37,419 bases of DNA from contig DBCM01000126.1 in NCBI GenBank assembly GCA_002293045.1, positions 1 to 37,419 on the forward strand. Direction: 5' to 3'. Shown here one piece after another: positions 1 to 8,043 of the stretch. The translations under genes and the position numbers were made by a program. Positions within the stretch are counted from its first letter, which is position 1. Each line of letters opens with the position of its first letter. This DNA is from Flavobacteriales bacterium UBA958. Lineage in GTDB: Bacteria > Bacteroidota > Bacteroidia > Flavobacteriales_D > Crocinitomicaceae. The notes under the pieces are model-generated. The model was not told the DNA's origin and made no database searches. It worked only from the letters and a program-made list of their open reading frames with translations.

Positions 1-590
1 GGCACCTGAGTAATCAGCAAGTACAAAGAAATACCCACCCACCCGGTGGTCAATTCATAAAAAGACAAAATTGGGGACGGAATGGCCTGAGAAAGCTTCG
101 CGTTCGAAACCGAAAAGATACCTGCGAGCAAGGCACTTAATAAACCGATTCCCGTGGCCAGTAATACATCTCCTTTAAAATCTCGTGCAATAAACGCAAC
201 CCCTGCCACCACAATCAAACTAAACCATAGTTTTTTCCACTGAAATGCTGTTTTCATAATCAGGGGCTCTAACCACACCACATGAACCGTAGTAGTTGCC
301 AGGCACAAAATACCTAAAGAAGCGGTGGATATTTGAATGGCATAATAGAATGTAATCCAATGCAATGCGACCACAATTCCAACCAACACTACGCGTATAA
401 TGTGCGTTTTGGGTACCCTAAAACTCGATGTAGTGAACCATAAATACACCAATAAGCCGAAGGAAGCTATGAATACACGATACCAAACAATGATGAAGGA
501 TTCTTGGTGTAGCAATTTTCCAATTATTCCCGTAAACCCCCAAAGAAAAACAATGCCATGCAATAAAAGAAACTCCTTGAGTCGAGGCAT
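1..590 (-). CDS. EamA/DMT-family transporter, N-terminal part (cut by window edge)
   Basis: An open frame on the minus strand starts at ATG 590 and runs to the left edge without a stop, giving about 196 residues. The product is very hydrophobic with repeated membrane segments. It begins MPRLKEFLLLHGIVFLWGFT and continues with a G-K-L and W-Y-R pattern typical of the first EamA repeat of drug/metabolite transporters, inner-membrane carriers of about 10 helices and 290-300 residues. Roughly two thirds is present. The start lies 3 bases after the stop of the DUF2911 gene, so it is probably the last visible gene of the operon starting at radA. The substrate cannot be told from sequence. The family call is fairly safe; the C-terminal half is unseen. 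Confidence 0.8.
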   Translation of the reverse strand, partial: MPRLKEFLLLHGIVFLWGFTGIIGKLLHQESFIIVWYRVFIASFGLLVYLWFTTSSFRVPKTHIIRVVLVGIVVALHWITFYYAIQISTASLGILCLATTTVHVVWLEPLIMKTAFQWKKLWFSLIVVAGVAFIARDFKGDVLLATGIGLLSALLAGIFSVSNAKLSQAIPSPILSFYELTTGWVGISLYLLITQV

Positions 591-593
591 CGA

Positions 594-1439
594 TTATTTA
601 AGCTTTTTCCAAGCGGTAATGGAATTTTTGCTTTGATTCACATACGTTGAATCGCCATCAGCCTCGGCCAATTTAATACACTGTTCAGCAGTTTTTATCG
701 CATCCGCATACAATCCAAGTTCTGCTTGAATTAACGATTTGGTTCGATACATCCAATACGCCTCTGGACGCGAAGCAAGTGCTTTTTCAACCCATTCTAA
801 AGCTTGCTTATTATTTATTTTTTCATCCAAATAGAATTTAGCCGCCGTATGATAATCATTGGCACTTGGCCCGTTCATTACTTTTTGAATCGAGGCTAAA
901 ACTTTATCTTTTGTATTCAGGGTGAAGGGAAATTTCACCGCTACGTGGTCCCAAGCAATAAACAAATCTGCACCGCTGTTTTCCAATTGGTCTAAACCGA
1001 TGGTTAGGTTCTCAGTAAGGTCAGCTCGCACACTTACGGTTGAAGTAAGTTCAAGTGCCACTTTTTTGGGATCCCAAACGGGTGGCATGCCCCAATTACC
1101 AAATTCCGTATAAAACGCTAATTTCCACGAAGTTTTTCCTGGCATTGCAAAGAGTGCATAGGTACCTGCAGGCAAGGTATCATTGCCAAAAAACAAGGCG
1201 TCAGAAGTGGTGAATTTGGTATTTTCATTGGCCCCTAGCCTCCAATAAGCATCAAACGGGATTAAATCACCAAAGATTATTCGACCATTAACTGCGGGTC
1301 GCGAATAACTAATACTGATATCTGCCAAGCCCACACGTTGCTCTATTTTGCAAGCTGGACTTGCTTTCGGTGCGATGATTTGCGACTGTGCAGCAGAGAC
1401 TATTCCTAAAGAAAGTGCTAAAAATAAGATGTTTTTCAT
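594..1439 (-). CDS. DUF2911 secreted protein with C-terminal TPR-like part
   Basis: The 281-residue protein starts with a signal peptide (MKNILFLALSLGIVSAAQSQ). Residues about 28-170 match the DUF2911 pattern: SYSRPAVNGRIIFG near the start, then WRLGANENT, LPAGTYALFA and a W-K-L-A-F-Y strand. These are common periplasmic or exported proteins of Bacteroidota with no established biochemical role. The last ~80 residues are helical with TPR-like spacing (A..EWVEKALASRP..Y, Y.DAIKTAEQCIKLA), which many DUF2911 proteins carry. It sits 9 bases after the preceding gene and 3 bases before the transporter gene, in the same operon. The function is unknown; the family call rests on motif recognition. Confidence 0.85.
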   Translation of the reverse strand: MKNILFLALSLGIVSAAQSQIIAPKASPACKIEQRVGLADISISYSRPAVNGRIIFGDLIPFDAYWRLGANENTKFTTSDALFFGNDTLPAGTYALFAMPGKTSWKLAFYTEFGNWGMPPVWDPKKVALELTSTVSVRADLTENLTIGLDQLENSGADLFIAWDHVAVKFPFTLNTKDKVLASIQKVMNGPSANDYHTAAKFYLDEKINNKQALEWVEKALASRPEAYWMYRTKSLIQAELGLYADAIKTAEQCIKLAEADGDSTYVNQSKNSITAWKKLK

Positions 1440-1448
1440 GGTTACCTT

Positions 1449-1859
1449 TTATTTAATTAATTGACTAATTTCATTATATGCTGCTTCCGTGGCGCGTTCA
1501 AAACCTTGTTCTAACAGGGCCATAACTTCAGCTTCCCTACCTGTATTCCACTGCTTATGTGCCTTGTGAAACTGCCAGTTACCGGCTTGTTCTTGACCAA
1601 TTAACAAGACGCCTTCACGTTCACCCAAGAAACCAAAAATACGTTCGGATGCGCTGATCCGCTTAACATACTTTGTTTCCTTCAATACCTTTTCCCAAAC
1701 CACTTGACTGAACAAACTCACTAATTCTTGGGCTTGATCGGGATTCGTTTCATTCAAGGTTTTCCAAGTTTCTCCCTCAACCCCATTCACAATTAAAAAC
1801 GCTACAAAATCAGTTTCAAGTGCTTCTAACTGTGTTAAAGTTAAACACGGATATTGCAT
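1449..1859 (-). CDS. Conserved Bacteroidota protein, DUF6495-like
   Basis: A 136-residue soluble protein with no signal peptide or membrane segment. It is mostly helical, with a pattern of hydrophobic residues and acids (LTLTQLEALETDFVAFLIVNG, then a stretch around DQAQELVSLFSQVVWEKVL). This resembles a small conserved Bacteroidota family (DUF6495) that often follows gldH, but the assignment is from memory of the pattern. Its ATG shares a base with the TAA stop of gldH (TAATG), which points to translational coupling. No catalytic motif is visible and no function is proposed. Confidence 0.75.
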   Translation of the reverse strand: MQYPCLTLTQLEALETDFVAFLIVNGVEGETWKTLNETNPDQAQELVSLFSQVVWEKVLKETKYVKRISASERIFGFLGEREGVLLIGQEQAGNWQFHKAHKQWNTGREAEVMALLEQGFERATEAAYNEISQLIK

Positions 1860-2335
1860 TATTGTTTGTTTTTTGCAGTGTAAACATCTAGGGTCACATC
1901 CACCACTTCAGTCAATGTTTTCTGGGTTGTAGCCTGTTCGAAGGTCAAGGTGTAGGTGCCTTGTTTCGGGAATTTATCATGCATAAATAGCTTGGAAAAG
2001 GAAACCAACGAGCCGCTTTTATTCCCTGTCCATTTCCCGGTGGGATCTGCAGTGACAATTTCTAATGGAAACCGAGATGATTTACCCATCGGGCCATTGA
2101 TGGTTAAGTACAACCATAAATTTGCATAGGGATAGTCGACGGTCGTTCTAACGGTAAGTACAAAATCGTGTGTGTTCACGGTATCTGTGATTTTTACCTT
2201 AAACGTAGGATGAAACTTCTCTTTCCATGCGTGGTCTGAAATCGCGACGGATTGGTTGAATACGGCGTCTGACCCGCAAGCGGACAGTAAAAACAAGATA
2301 CTTACAAACGCGGCAATGAAACGAACCTTACGCAT
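1859..2335 (-). CDS. gldH: Gliding motility lipoprotein GldH
   Basis: A 158-residue lipoprotein: MRKVRFIAAFVSILFLLSAC has a basic start, a hydrophobic core and an LSAC lipobox with Cys20 as the lipidated residue. The mature part is beta-rich with the GldH pattern (Y-P-Y-A-N-L-W-L-Y-L-T, then a GPMGKSSRFPLEI segment and GTYTLTFEQA near the end). In Flavobacterium, GldH is needed for gliding and surface-protein transport, and it is an envelope lipoprotein of unknown biochemistry. I chose ATG 2335 because the longer frame to 2440 would put a basic, non-signal stretch before the signal peptide and lies inside the ricT coding sequence. With this start it overlaps the end of ricT by 8 bases, which suggests coupling. 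Confidence 0.87.
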   Translation of the reverse strand: MRKVRFIAAFVSILFLLSACGSDAVFNQSVAISDHAWKEKFHPTFKVKITDTVNTHDFVLTVRTTVDYPYANLWLYLTINGPMGKSSRFPLEIVTADPTGKWTGNKSGSLVSFSKLFMHDKFPKQGTYTLTFEQATTQKTLTEVVDVTLDVYTAKNKQ

Positions 2336-3476
2336 TGGATACCGGTTGATTTGGGTTTCTGGGTTTCTTCTTCTTTTTCTTGCGATTCTTTTGCTTGTTC
2401 TCGAAGCGATTAAGGCTGTCTTGTCCAACCACGTTTTCAAAGCCTATTTCCACTTCTTTTTCTACTTCAAAAGCAAATTCCTTCAAATCTCTCGGGGTAT
2501 TTCCGTTTTTATTCATTTGTTGAACTTTACGGACTTGTTCCGGGGTTAACACCACCAGAGCTCCTTCTCCCGGATAGGCATACCACATCAAATGTTTAAA
2601 CACATCGGTTTTAACATGATAGGCATCTCCTTTCTCCGTTTTCAATTTAATATCGGCCTTCGGCAAGGCTTTGAGGGCCTCGGTGTACATATCTAATTCA
2701 TAATTCAAGCAGCATTTCAGTTTCCCGCATTGGCCTGCTAATTTTTGAGGATTCAAAGACAGTTGTTGATAACGTGCCGCTGCGGTTGAAACCGATCGAA
2801 AGTCGGTCAACCAAGTTGAGCAGCACAATTCTCTTCCACACGACCCAATGCCGCCTAAGCGAGCAGATTCCTGCCGCGAACCAATTTGTCGCATTTCAAT
2901 TCTAACCTTAAATGCGTCGGCCATGTCCTTAATGAGTTGACGAAAATCAACCCGTCCTTCTGCCGTATAATAAAACGTTGCTTTGGACAAATCCGCCTGA
3001 TATTCTACATCAGAAATCTTCATCTCTAACTTTAGATTCATAGCAAGCGTGCGAGATTTGTACATGATGTCCTTCTCCAAGGAACGGCCTTTAATCCATA
3101 AATCAATTTCTTCTTGTTTCGCGATGTGCATGATTTTACGGGCCTCTGCGTGCTTGAACGTCGGTGCTTTTCGTTTCACCTGAATTCTAGCCAATTCACC
3201 CACTACAGAAATTACCCCGATGTCATATCCTGAAGATGCTTCTACTACAACCACATCACCCGCTTGAAGGCCTAGGCCATTGATGTTACGGTAAAAACCT
3301 TTACGGGCGTTTTTGAAACGCACCTCAACGATTTCATATGCTTTTTGGTTTTCGGGTAAGGCTACATTGCTGAGCCAATCGTATACTTCTAATTTATCAC
3401 AACCCCCACTGCTACACAGTCCGTTATTCTTACACCCGTTAGGGGTACCTCCTGATCCACATGATGCGCAGCCCAT
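2328..3476 (-). CDS. ricT: PSP1-domain protein, RicT/YaaT family
   Basis: A 382-residue cytoplasmic protein. The N-terminus has a Cys-rich lead (CASCGSGG, then C-K-N-N-G-L-C-S-S-G-G-C). The PSP1 core follows: an RFKNARKGFYRN strand, a GDVVVVEASSGYDIGVI segment, then GGIGSCGRELCCSTWL and LAGQCGKLKCCLNYE. In Bacillus, these Cys clusters in RicT/YaaT take part in the [4Fe-4S] Ric complex that affects RNase Y. In Bacteroidota this gene sits between holB and gldH, as here, and its role is not settled. The C-terminus is a lysine/arginine-rich tail (KNRKKKKKKPRN) that overlaps the start of gldH by 8 bases and could bind nucleic acid. Family membership is clear; transfer of the Bacillus function is inference. 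Confidence 0.9.
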   Translation of the reverse strand: MGCASCGSGGTPNGCKNNGLCSSGGCDKLEVYDWLSNVALPENQKAYEIVEVRFKNARKGFYRNINGLGLQAGDVVVVEASSGYDIGVISVVGELARIQVKRKAPTFKHAEARKIMHIAKQEEIDLWIKGRSLEKDIMYKSRTLAMNLKLEMKISDVEYQADLSKATFYYTAEGRVDFRQLIKDMADAFKVRIEMRQIGSRQESARLGGIGSCGRELCCSTWLTDFRSVSTAAARYQQLSLNPQKLAGQCGKLKCCLNYELDMYTEALKALPKADIKLKTEKGDAYHVKTDVFKHLMWYAYPGEGALVVLTPEQVRKVQQMNKNGNTPRDLKEFAFEVEKEVEIGFENVVGQDSLNRFENKQKNRKKKKKKPRNPNQPVSNA

Positions 3477-3501
3477 ATCTTTTTTTGGTAAAAATAAACA
3501 A

Positions 3502-4620
3502 TTAAGCGCGATGAATGAACCTCATCGATTGAAAACTCATTTGAGTGAAGCGTATTTTCATGTTGGCATTTCGTTCTAAGTGAAAATATGCCGAATCAAG
3601 CTCTTCGATAAAGAGACGAATGTTATTTCCTGTAATGTAGGGTGAGAACTTCTCTGTAAATTCAAATTCTTGAGCCGTTAAGCGCACGTGATCTGCCCCA
3701 AGATAATTGAGCATAAGGCTCTGACGAAGCATGTGCAGGACATAAAGAATAAACACCTTTTGACGTTCTTTGGTGAGCAAAGAAACCTCATCTGCCCAAT
3801 TCATCATTTGAATGACGTCTTTTTTGTAGCTGCTGCGCATGAGCTTGATAAATAATTCTCGGTACACTGCCGTACTTTCTCCATCTTTCATTACAGACAA
3901 GGCTGCACACAAATCACCATCCGCAAAGGAGGCTACCCCATCCGCCACGTTGGCTTCCATCTTACATTGCTTTTGAAGATAGTTTGAAATCTCAAAGGCT
4001 TGAAGACGGTTGACTTGCACGGATTGCGTTCTAGAACGAATGGTGGTTAATATCGCTTGTGGATTACTTGAAAGCAAGATAAAAACCGTTTGAAGGGGTG
4101 GCTCTTCTAAAATTTTCAAGATTTTATTGGAGGCGTGGGCATTGAGTTGATCCGCTGCAAAGATGATCATAACCTTGTACCCCCCTTGAAAGGATTTTAG
4201 ACTAATTTTCCGGACAATTTCTTTACTTTCCTCACTCCCAATAATGGGCGTTCGCTCTTTGTCATCCATGAATTTGGTCCAATCAAACAGGGAGAAATAG
4301 GGGGATTCCAATACCATTTCTCTCCATTTGGGAAATAGATTGTCTGACGTTTTACTTATGGACTGAATTACTGGGAAGACCATATGCAAATCGGGATGTT
4401 GCAATTCGCTGACTTGAAGGCAGGAGCTGCATTGTCCGCACCCATCTTGAACCGAGGGGTTTTCACAGAGCAGATAACGGCTAAACGCAAGCGCTAAGGC
4501 CAATGTTCCATGCCCTTCATTCCCCATGAAGAGTTGCCCATGGGCAACTTTTCCAGATTTTGCCTCTGTTAACAAGTGAGCAATTAGCTCTTTTTGACCG
4601 ACTACATCCTTAAAAAACAT
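3502..4620 (-). CDS. holB: DNA polymerase III clamp loader, delta-prime subunit
   Basis: A 372-residue AAA+ protein of the replicative clamp loader. It starts MFFKDVVGQKELIAHLLTEA, the usual delta'/gamma N-terminus. The nucleotide loop (GNEGHGTLALA, about residues 33-43) lacks the Walker A lysine, as expected for delta-prime, which does not hydrolyse ATP. A four-cysteine zinc module follows (Cys52, Cys61, Cys64, Cys67). A sensor-like KILEEPP motif and an R-S-R-T-Q arginine region come next, then the helical C-terminal collar. It lies 8 bases after rsmI and 25 bases before ricT in the same transcription unit. The length fits the family. Confidence 0.93.
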   Translation of the reverse strand: MFFKDVVGQKELIAHLLTEAKSGKVAHGQLFMGNEGHGTLALALAFSRYLLCENPSVQDGCGQCSSCLQVSELQHPDLHMVFPVIQSISKTSDNLFPKWREMVLESPYFSLFDWTKFMDDKERTPIIGSEESKEIVRKISLKSFQGGYKVMIIFAADQLNAHASNKILKILEEPPLQTVFILLSSNPQAILTTIRSRTQSVQVNRLQAFEISNYLQKQCKMEANVADGVASFADGDLCAALSVMKDGESTAVYRELFIKLMRSSYKKDVIQMMNWADEVSLLTKERQKVFILYVLHMLRQSLMLNYLGADHVRLTAQEFEFTEKFSPYITGNNIRLFIEELDSAYFHLERNANMKIRFTQMSFQSMRFIHRA

Positions 4621-4628
4621 AGGTAAAA

Positions 4629-5333
4629 TTACGCATTATCGGTTGGATTCTCTGCTAAAAGATCTTTAGATATAATCAACACAAACTCACCTTTGATTGC
4701 TACGGTATTAAAGTGCTCAAGGGCCTGAGAGATGGAGCCACGAAAATGAAATTCGAACATCTTTGAAATCTCCTTAGAGACGCAAATCTTACGGTTGCCT
4801 CCTACGTGTGTGGCTAATTGCTCCAAGGTTTTCAATAAACGATAAGGCGATTCATAGAGCACCACGGTACAATCCATGGCCGCAATATACTCGAGGCGGG
4901 TTTGACGTCCTTTTTTATGGGGTAAAAATCCTTCAAAATAAAATCGGTCTGAAGGGATCCCTGAAGCAACCAACGCGGGTACGAATGCCGTTGGTCCTGG
5001 CAAACATTCAAGAGAAATACCTTGCTCCACACAAGCGCGAATTAATAAAAATCCGGGGTCTGAAATTCCGGGGGTTCCGGCATCCGATACAAGCGCGACA
5101 AGCGTTGATTGTTGAATTATCCGAATCATTTCATTCAACTGAGCATGCTCATTATTGGTGTGGAATGAAATCACTTTCTTTTGAATTCCAAGATGATTTA
5201 ACAGATTTCTCGTCACTCGGGTGTCTTCTGCGATGATGAGGTCGCACGTTTTCAACACACGAATTGCTCTGAGCGTAATGTCTTCCAAATTCCCAATCGG
5301 TGTTGGGACAATACAAAGTTGTGAAGGATTCAT
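4629..5333 (-). CDS. rsmI: 16S rRNA (cytidine-1402-2'-O)-methyltransferase RsmI
   Basis: A 234-residue tetrapyrrole-methylase-fold enzyme that uses S-adenosylmethionine to methylate the 2'-O of C1402 in 16S rRNA. Family motifs are PTPIGNLEDITLRA (residues 10-23), the AEDTRVT segment (35-41), SDAGTPGISDPG (83-94) and LPGPTAFVPALVASG. It is slightly shorter than the E. coli enzyme (about 286), lacking part of the C-terminal extension, as is usual in Bacteroidota. Its ATG overlaps the stop of the RDD gene by 4 bases (ATGA-type junction). Confidence 0.95.
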   Translation of the reverse strand: MNPSQLCIVPTPIGNLEDITLRAIRVLKTCDLIIAEDTRVTRNLLNHLGIQKKVISFHTNNEHAQLNEMIRIIQQSTLVALVSDAGTPGISDPGFLLIRACVEQGISLECLPGPTAFVPALVASGIPSDRFYFEGFLPHKKGRQTRLEYIAAMDCTVVLYESPYRLLKTLEQLATHVGGNRKICVSKEISKMFEFHFRGSISQALEHFNTVAIKGEFVLIISKDLLAENPTDNA

Positions 5334-6112
5334 CGGGTTAGTTGAACATAGTCTTTGAGCACGGTTTCTAAAAATACCAAGGGATTAGTAATGGGTTCTT
5401 CAATCTCGAGGCGCTGCTGAGTTTTTACGGTAACTTGATTCAATAATTCCTTGACTTCGGGTTCTTTAAACTTTTTGTATTGCTCAATGACTTTCTTGAG
5501 GTACATCATATCCTCGTCTGTAAACGTGATGCACTTTTCGTAGGTTGCGACATACTCCGCATCTGTTTGCTTACTCAGCACCTCTTTCAAGGTGTATGCG
5601 CGATTGGGACGGGTTCGAATGGCAATCACAGAAACCATCATATCCCCGATGCGTTGCCGAAGGGGTGAGATAGAAGCCACCAATAAATCAATGCCTGAAA
5701 TGAACGGGATTAAACCAATAAATCCCGGATTCGAAACTAGAGATATCCAAAAGAATTCTCCTCGCATAACCCAACGCACAAAAATATCTTTGATGGTCAT
5801 TCGGTCTCCATTTGCGCGAACCATTCGAATACCTAAGGCTATTCTTCCGAGGGTTTGTCCATTGAAAAAATACTCCATCAAGGGCTTGTATAACACCACC
5901 GGAGCATTAACCAAGAGGATAAAAAAGGCCATAAAAACATCCATATTATTGAAGGAGATCATCGCGCGATCCAGAAGGGAAAGCATCACAATCAGCAGGT
6001 AAATGTAGATAATGGTGGTATCGATTACATAAGCCAAGCCACGTTGGAGTACTGTGGCCATTTCAAACTCTATTTTAACGTGTTGGGCAGAAATAAATGA
6101 TACCTTTTCCAT
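5330..6112 (-). CDS. RDD-family membrane protein
   Basis: A 260-residue inner-membrane protein. The RDD signature is visible: arginine and aspartates in R-G-L-A-Y-V-I-D (about residues 24-31), GQTLGRIALGIRMVRA (85-100) and RQRIGDMMVSVIAIR (152-166). Hydrophobic helices lie at about 28-48, 60-76 and 123-148. After residue 170 comes a soluble helical tail of about 90 residues rich in charged residues. RDD proteins are linked to transport and stress adaptation, but no function is settled for this group. It overlaps both neighbours (1 base with radA, 4 bases with rsmI). Confidence 0.88.
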   Translation of the reverse strand: MEKVSFISAQHVKIEFEMATVLQRGLAYVIDTTIIYIYLLIVMLSLLDRAMISFNNMDVFMAFFILLVNAPVVLYKPLMEYFFNGQTLGRIALGIRMVRANGDRMTIKDIFVRWVMRGEFFWISLVSNPGFIGLIPFISGIDLLVASISPLRQRIGDMMVSVIAIRTRPNRAYTLKEVLSKQTDAEYVATYEKCITFTDEDMMYLKKVIEQYKKFKEPEVKELLNQVTVKTQQRLEIEEPITNPLVFLETVLKDYVQLTR

Positions 6113-7470
6113 TATCCAAATACCGACTTTACTATATCTTCGATTTTCTTCGCTTGAATTACCTCAATCTGGTAATCTTTCGGCTTAACTCCTTTGTTGT
6201 AGGCAGAAATAAAGATGTGGGTGTATCCCAGCTTCTGTGCCTCTGAAATTCTTGTTTCAATGCGATTAACCGGACGAATTTCACCGGAAAGCCCTACCTC
6301 TGCGGCAAAGGTATAGGAACGAGACACCGCAATGTCTGCATTCGAGGATAAAACCGCAATAATGACCGCTAAATCAACTGCAGGATCGTCCACTTTAATT
6401 CCTCCCGCTATGTTTAAAAAGACATCCTTTGATGCCAAGCGAAAGGCACACCGTTTTTCCAAAACCGCCAACAGCATATTCAGGCGTTTTGCATCATATC
6501 CATTGGAAGATCGTTGTGGAGTGCCATAAGCCGCCGTACTTACCAAAGCTTGTACCTCTACCTGCAAGGGCCGAAGGCCTTCAATGGTTGTAGAAATGCA
6601 TGAGCCACTGAGTGTGCCATCGGTATTGGTGATTAAAATTTCTGAAGGATTTTCAACCATGCGCAAGCCACTTCCTTGCATTTCATAAATCCCCAATTCA
6701 TTGGTTGAACCAAAGCGGTTTTTAACCGTTCGAAGTAAGCGATAAAAATGATTTCGATCTCCTTCAAATTGGAGTACGGCATCCACCATATGCTCTAACA
6801 CTTTCGGTCCGGCAATTGTCCCTTCTTTGGTGATATGTCCAATTAAAAAAACAGGAACATCCATTTCCTTGGCAAAACGCAACAACAGGGCGGTACACTC
6901 CCTTACTTGACTTACACTCCCTGGCGCACTTTCAATGTTCGGGGTAAACAAGGTTTGAATCGAATCAATAATCAATACTTCTGGGAGTGATTTTTCGGCA
7001 TGTGCTATAATTTGACTCACGTCCGTTTCGATCAATAAATGGCAATTTGGATTTTCAATTCCGATACGCTCGGCCCGCATTTTAATTTGTTGTTCGCTTT
7101 CTTCGCCAGAAACATACAAAACGGTAAGCTGTTCCTTAATCGCCATCTGGAGCAAGAGCGTAGATTTCCCAATACCAGGATCCCCTCCGATTAAAATGAT
7201 TTCACCTTTTACTAATCCCCCACCCAACACCCGATTCAGCTCAAGGTCCTTGAGGGCAGTTCGCGTAGTATCCGTTTGTTCAATGTCTTGCAAACGTATC
7301 GGGTTATGCTCACTTTTTTGACGTGAAAACGGTTGAGGGTTATTTTTAGACACCAGCACCCGTTCCTCAACAAAGGTATTCCACTCGTTACAGGAAGGAC
7401 ACTTCCCCAACCATTTAGGAGCCTCGTAACCACAAGATTGACAGAAAAAAGCGGATTTAGATTTGGCCAT
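6112..7470 (-). CDS. radA: DNA repair protein RadA (Sms)
   Basis: A 452-residue RecA-like helicase that promotes branch migration in recombination. It carries the N-terminal C4 zinc finger (Cys10, Cys13, Cys24, Cys27), Walker A GGDPGIGKST (95-104), Walker B LIIDS (166-170), the RadA-specific KNRFGS motif (about 250-255) and a C-terminal Lon-protease-like domain (about 290-450) with no intact Ser-Lys protease site needed. The canonical start MAKSKSAFFCQSCG fixes the 5' end. It is the first gene of the long minus-strand operon and is divergent from the acidic-tail gene. A TACATTTG promoter-like box ends only 4 bases before the ATG. Confidence 0.96.
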   Translation of the reverse strand: MAKSKSAFFCQSCGYEAPKWLGKCPSCNEWNTFVEERVLVSKNNPQPFSRQKSEHNPIRLQDIEQTDTTRTALKDLELNRVLGGGLVKGEIILIGGDPGIGKSTLLLQMAIKEQLTVLYVSGEESEQQIKMRAERIGIENPNCHLLIETDVSQIIAHAEKSLPEVLIIDSIQTLFTPNIESAPGSVSQVRECTALLLRFAKEMDVPVFLIGHITKEGTIAGPKVLEHMVDAVLQFEGDRNHFYRLLRTVKNRFGSTNELGIYEMQGSGLRMVENPSEILITNTDGTLSGSCISTTIEGLRPLQVEVQALVSTAAYGTPQRSSNGYDAKRLNMLLAVLEKRCAFRLASKDVFLNIAGGIKVDDPAVDLAVIIAVLSSNADIAVSRSYTFAAEVGLSGEIRPVNRIETRISEAQKLGYTHIFISAYNKGVKPKDYQIEVIQAKKIEDIVKSVFG

Positions 7471-7474
7471 TGGA

Positions 7475-7482
7475 CAAATGTA
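7475..7482 (-). promoter_or_regulatory. Possible -7 box (TACATTTG) for radA
   Basis: Read on the minus strand, TACATTTG matches the Bacteroidota -7 consensus TANNTTTG and is followed by TCCA and then the radA ATG. I see no good TTTG -33 element about 20 bases upstream. If it is used, the transcript would start at or within a few bases of the start codon. Confidence 0.4.
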
Positions 7483-7575
7483 ATGGAAAAGGAGTAAAAC
7501 GTCCGATTTCGAGCGCTTCGAAAAATATTTTTTTTAGAAACTTTAAAAAAATGTTCAGCGGTATATCAAAAAAAT

Positions 7576-7583
7576 TAATTTTG
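7576..7583 (+). promoter_or_regulatory. Possible -7 box (TAATTTTG) for the acidic-tail gene
   Basis: TAATTTTG fits TANNTTTG exactly and lies 22 bases upstream of the ATG at 7606. A loosely matching TGTTC (7552-7556) lies at the expected -33 spacing. The region 7471-7605 between the divergent radA and acidic-tail genes is AT-rich and holds nothing else I can name. Confidence 0.45.
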
Positions 7584-7605
7584 CCCGTTGAATAACGCAA
7601 ATACT

Positions 7606-7959
7606 ATGTCCAAAAGAAGATCCATCATTAGTTACGATAAACTGACGCTTGATCAAAAAAAGCAAATTCTGAAAGATTTCCCTGACGGGTACATCAATCA
7701 TTTGTCATCGCTTAAAACCCCAACAGGTGAGATCCTCGATGCACTCATTTGGGAAACCGACGAGGTTATATACCTGGTTAAAATCAATAAGGTTTCTCCG
7801 AAAGTCAAACCGGTGGTGGACGATGACGAAGACGATTTTGAAGATGATTTTGATAAGGTCCCAGACATTAACGACGATGACGACGTAGATAGCGACGACG
7901 ATGCTGACGACGACTATGACAAGCCAGATGATGATGGCGAAGACGACGACGAGGCATAA
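7606..7959 (+). CDS. Small protein with poly-acidic C-terminal tail, unknown function
   Basis: The 117-residue product has two parts. Residues 1-71 form a small domain (MSKRRSIISYDKLTLDQKKQ, then a DFPDGYINHL segment and an EVIYLVKI strand). Residues 72-117 are almost all acidic: I count 31 Asp/Glu in 46. The frame extends back to a TTG at 7588, but ATG 7606 is preferred because of its distance from the TAATTTTG box. I do not recognise the domain, though the layout resembles small Bacteroidota proteins that I cannot name. An acidic disordered tail behind a small domain is seen in the RNA polymerase delta subunit of Firmicutes and in DNA-mimic proteins, but that is only an analogy. The AT-rich leader and codon use look native. 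Confidence 0.75.
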   Translation: MSKRRSIISYDKLTLDQKKQILKDFPDGYINHLSSLKTPTGEILDALIWETDEVIYLVKINKVSPKVKPVVDDDEDDFEDDFDKVPDINDDDDVDSDDDADDDYDKPDDDGEDDDEA

Positions 7960-7987
7960 GAACCGGAACTTTTTCAATTTGTTTGCG

Positions 7988-7995
7988 TAACTTTG
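7988..7995 (+). promoter_or_regulatory. Possible -7 box (TAACTTTG) for deoC
   Basis: TAACTTTG matches TANNTTTG and sits 48 bases before the ATG at 8044. No clear TTTG lies at -33. The box overlaps the most upstream possible start of the deoC frame (TTG 7993), which argues against that start. Confidence 0.4.
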
Positions 7996-8043
7996 GTTGA
8001 ATCTCAAAATTGCGCGGTGAAAAAAACCTTCAATCCATCCCTA

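Noticed and set aside
2336..2440. Upstream extension of gldH to a start at 2440
   Set aside because: It would add a basic non-signal stretch in front of a clear lipoprotein signal peptide and lies within ricT.
5592..6002. Plus-strand 136-residue ORF inside the RDD gene
   Set aside because: It is antisense to a well-supported gene and shows no domain.
7705..8007. Minus-strand 100-residue ORF opposite the acidic-tail gene
   Set aside because: The Val/Ile-rich sequence is simply the antisense of GAC/GAT repeats.
7993..8043. Longer deoC starts (TTG 7993, GTG 8017)
   Set aside because: TTG 7993 overlaps the TAACTTTG box; the extra residues do not look like the family N-terminus. GTG 8017 remains possible.
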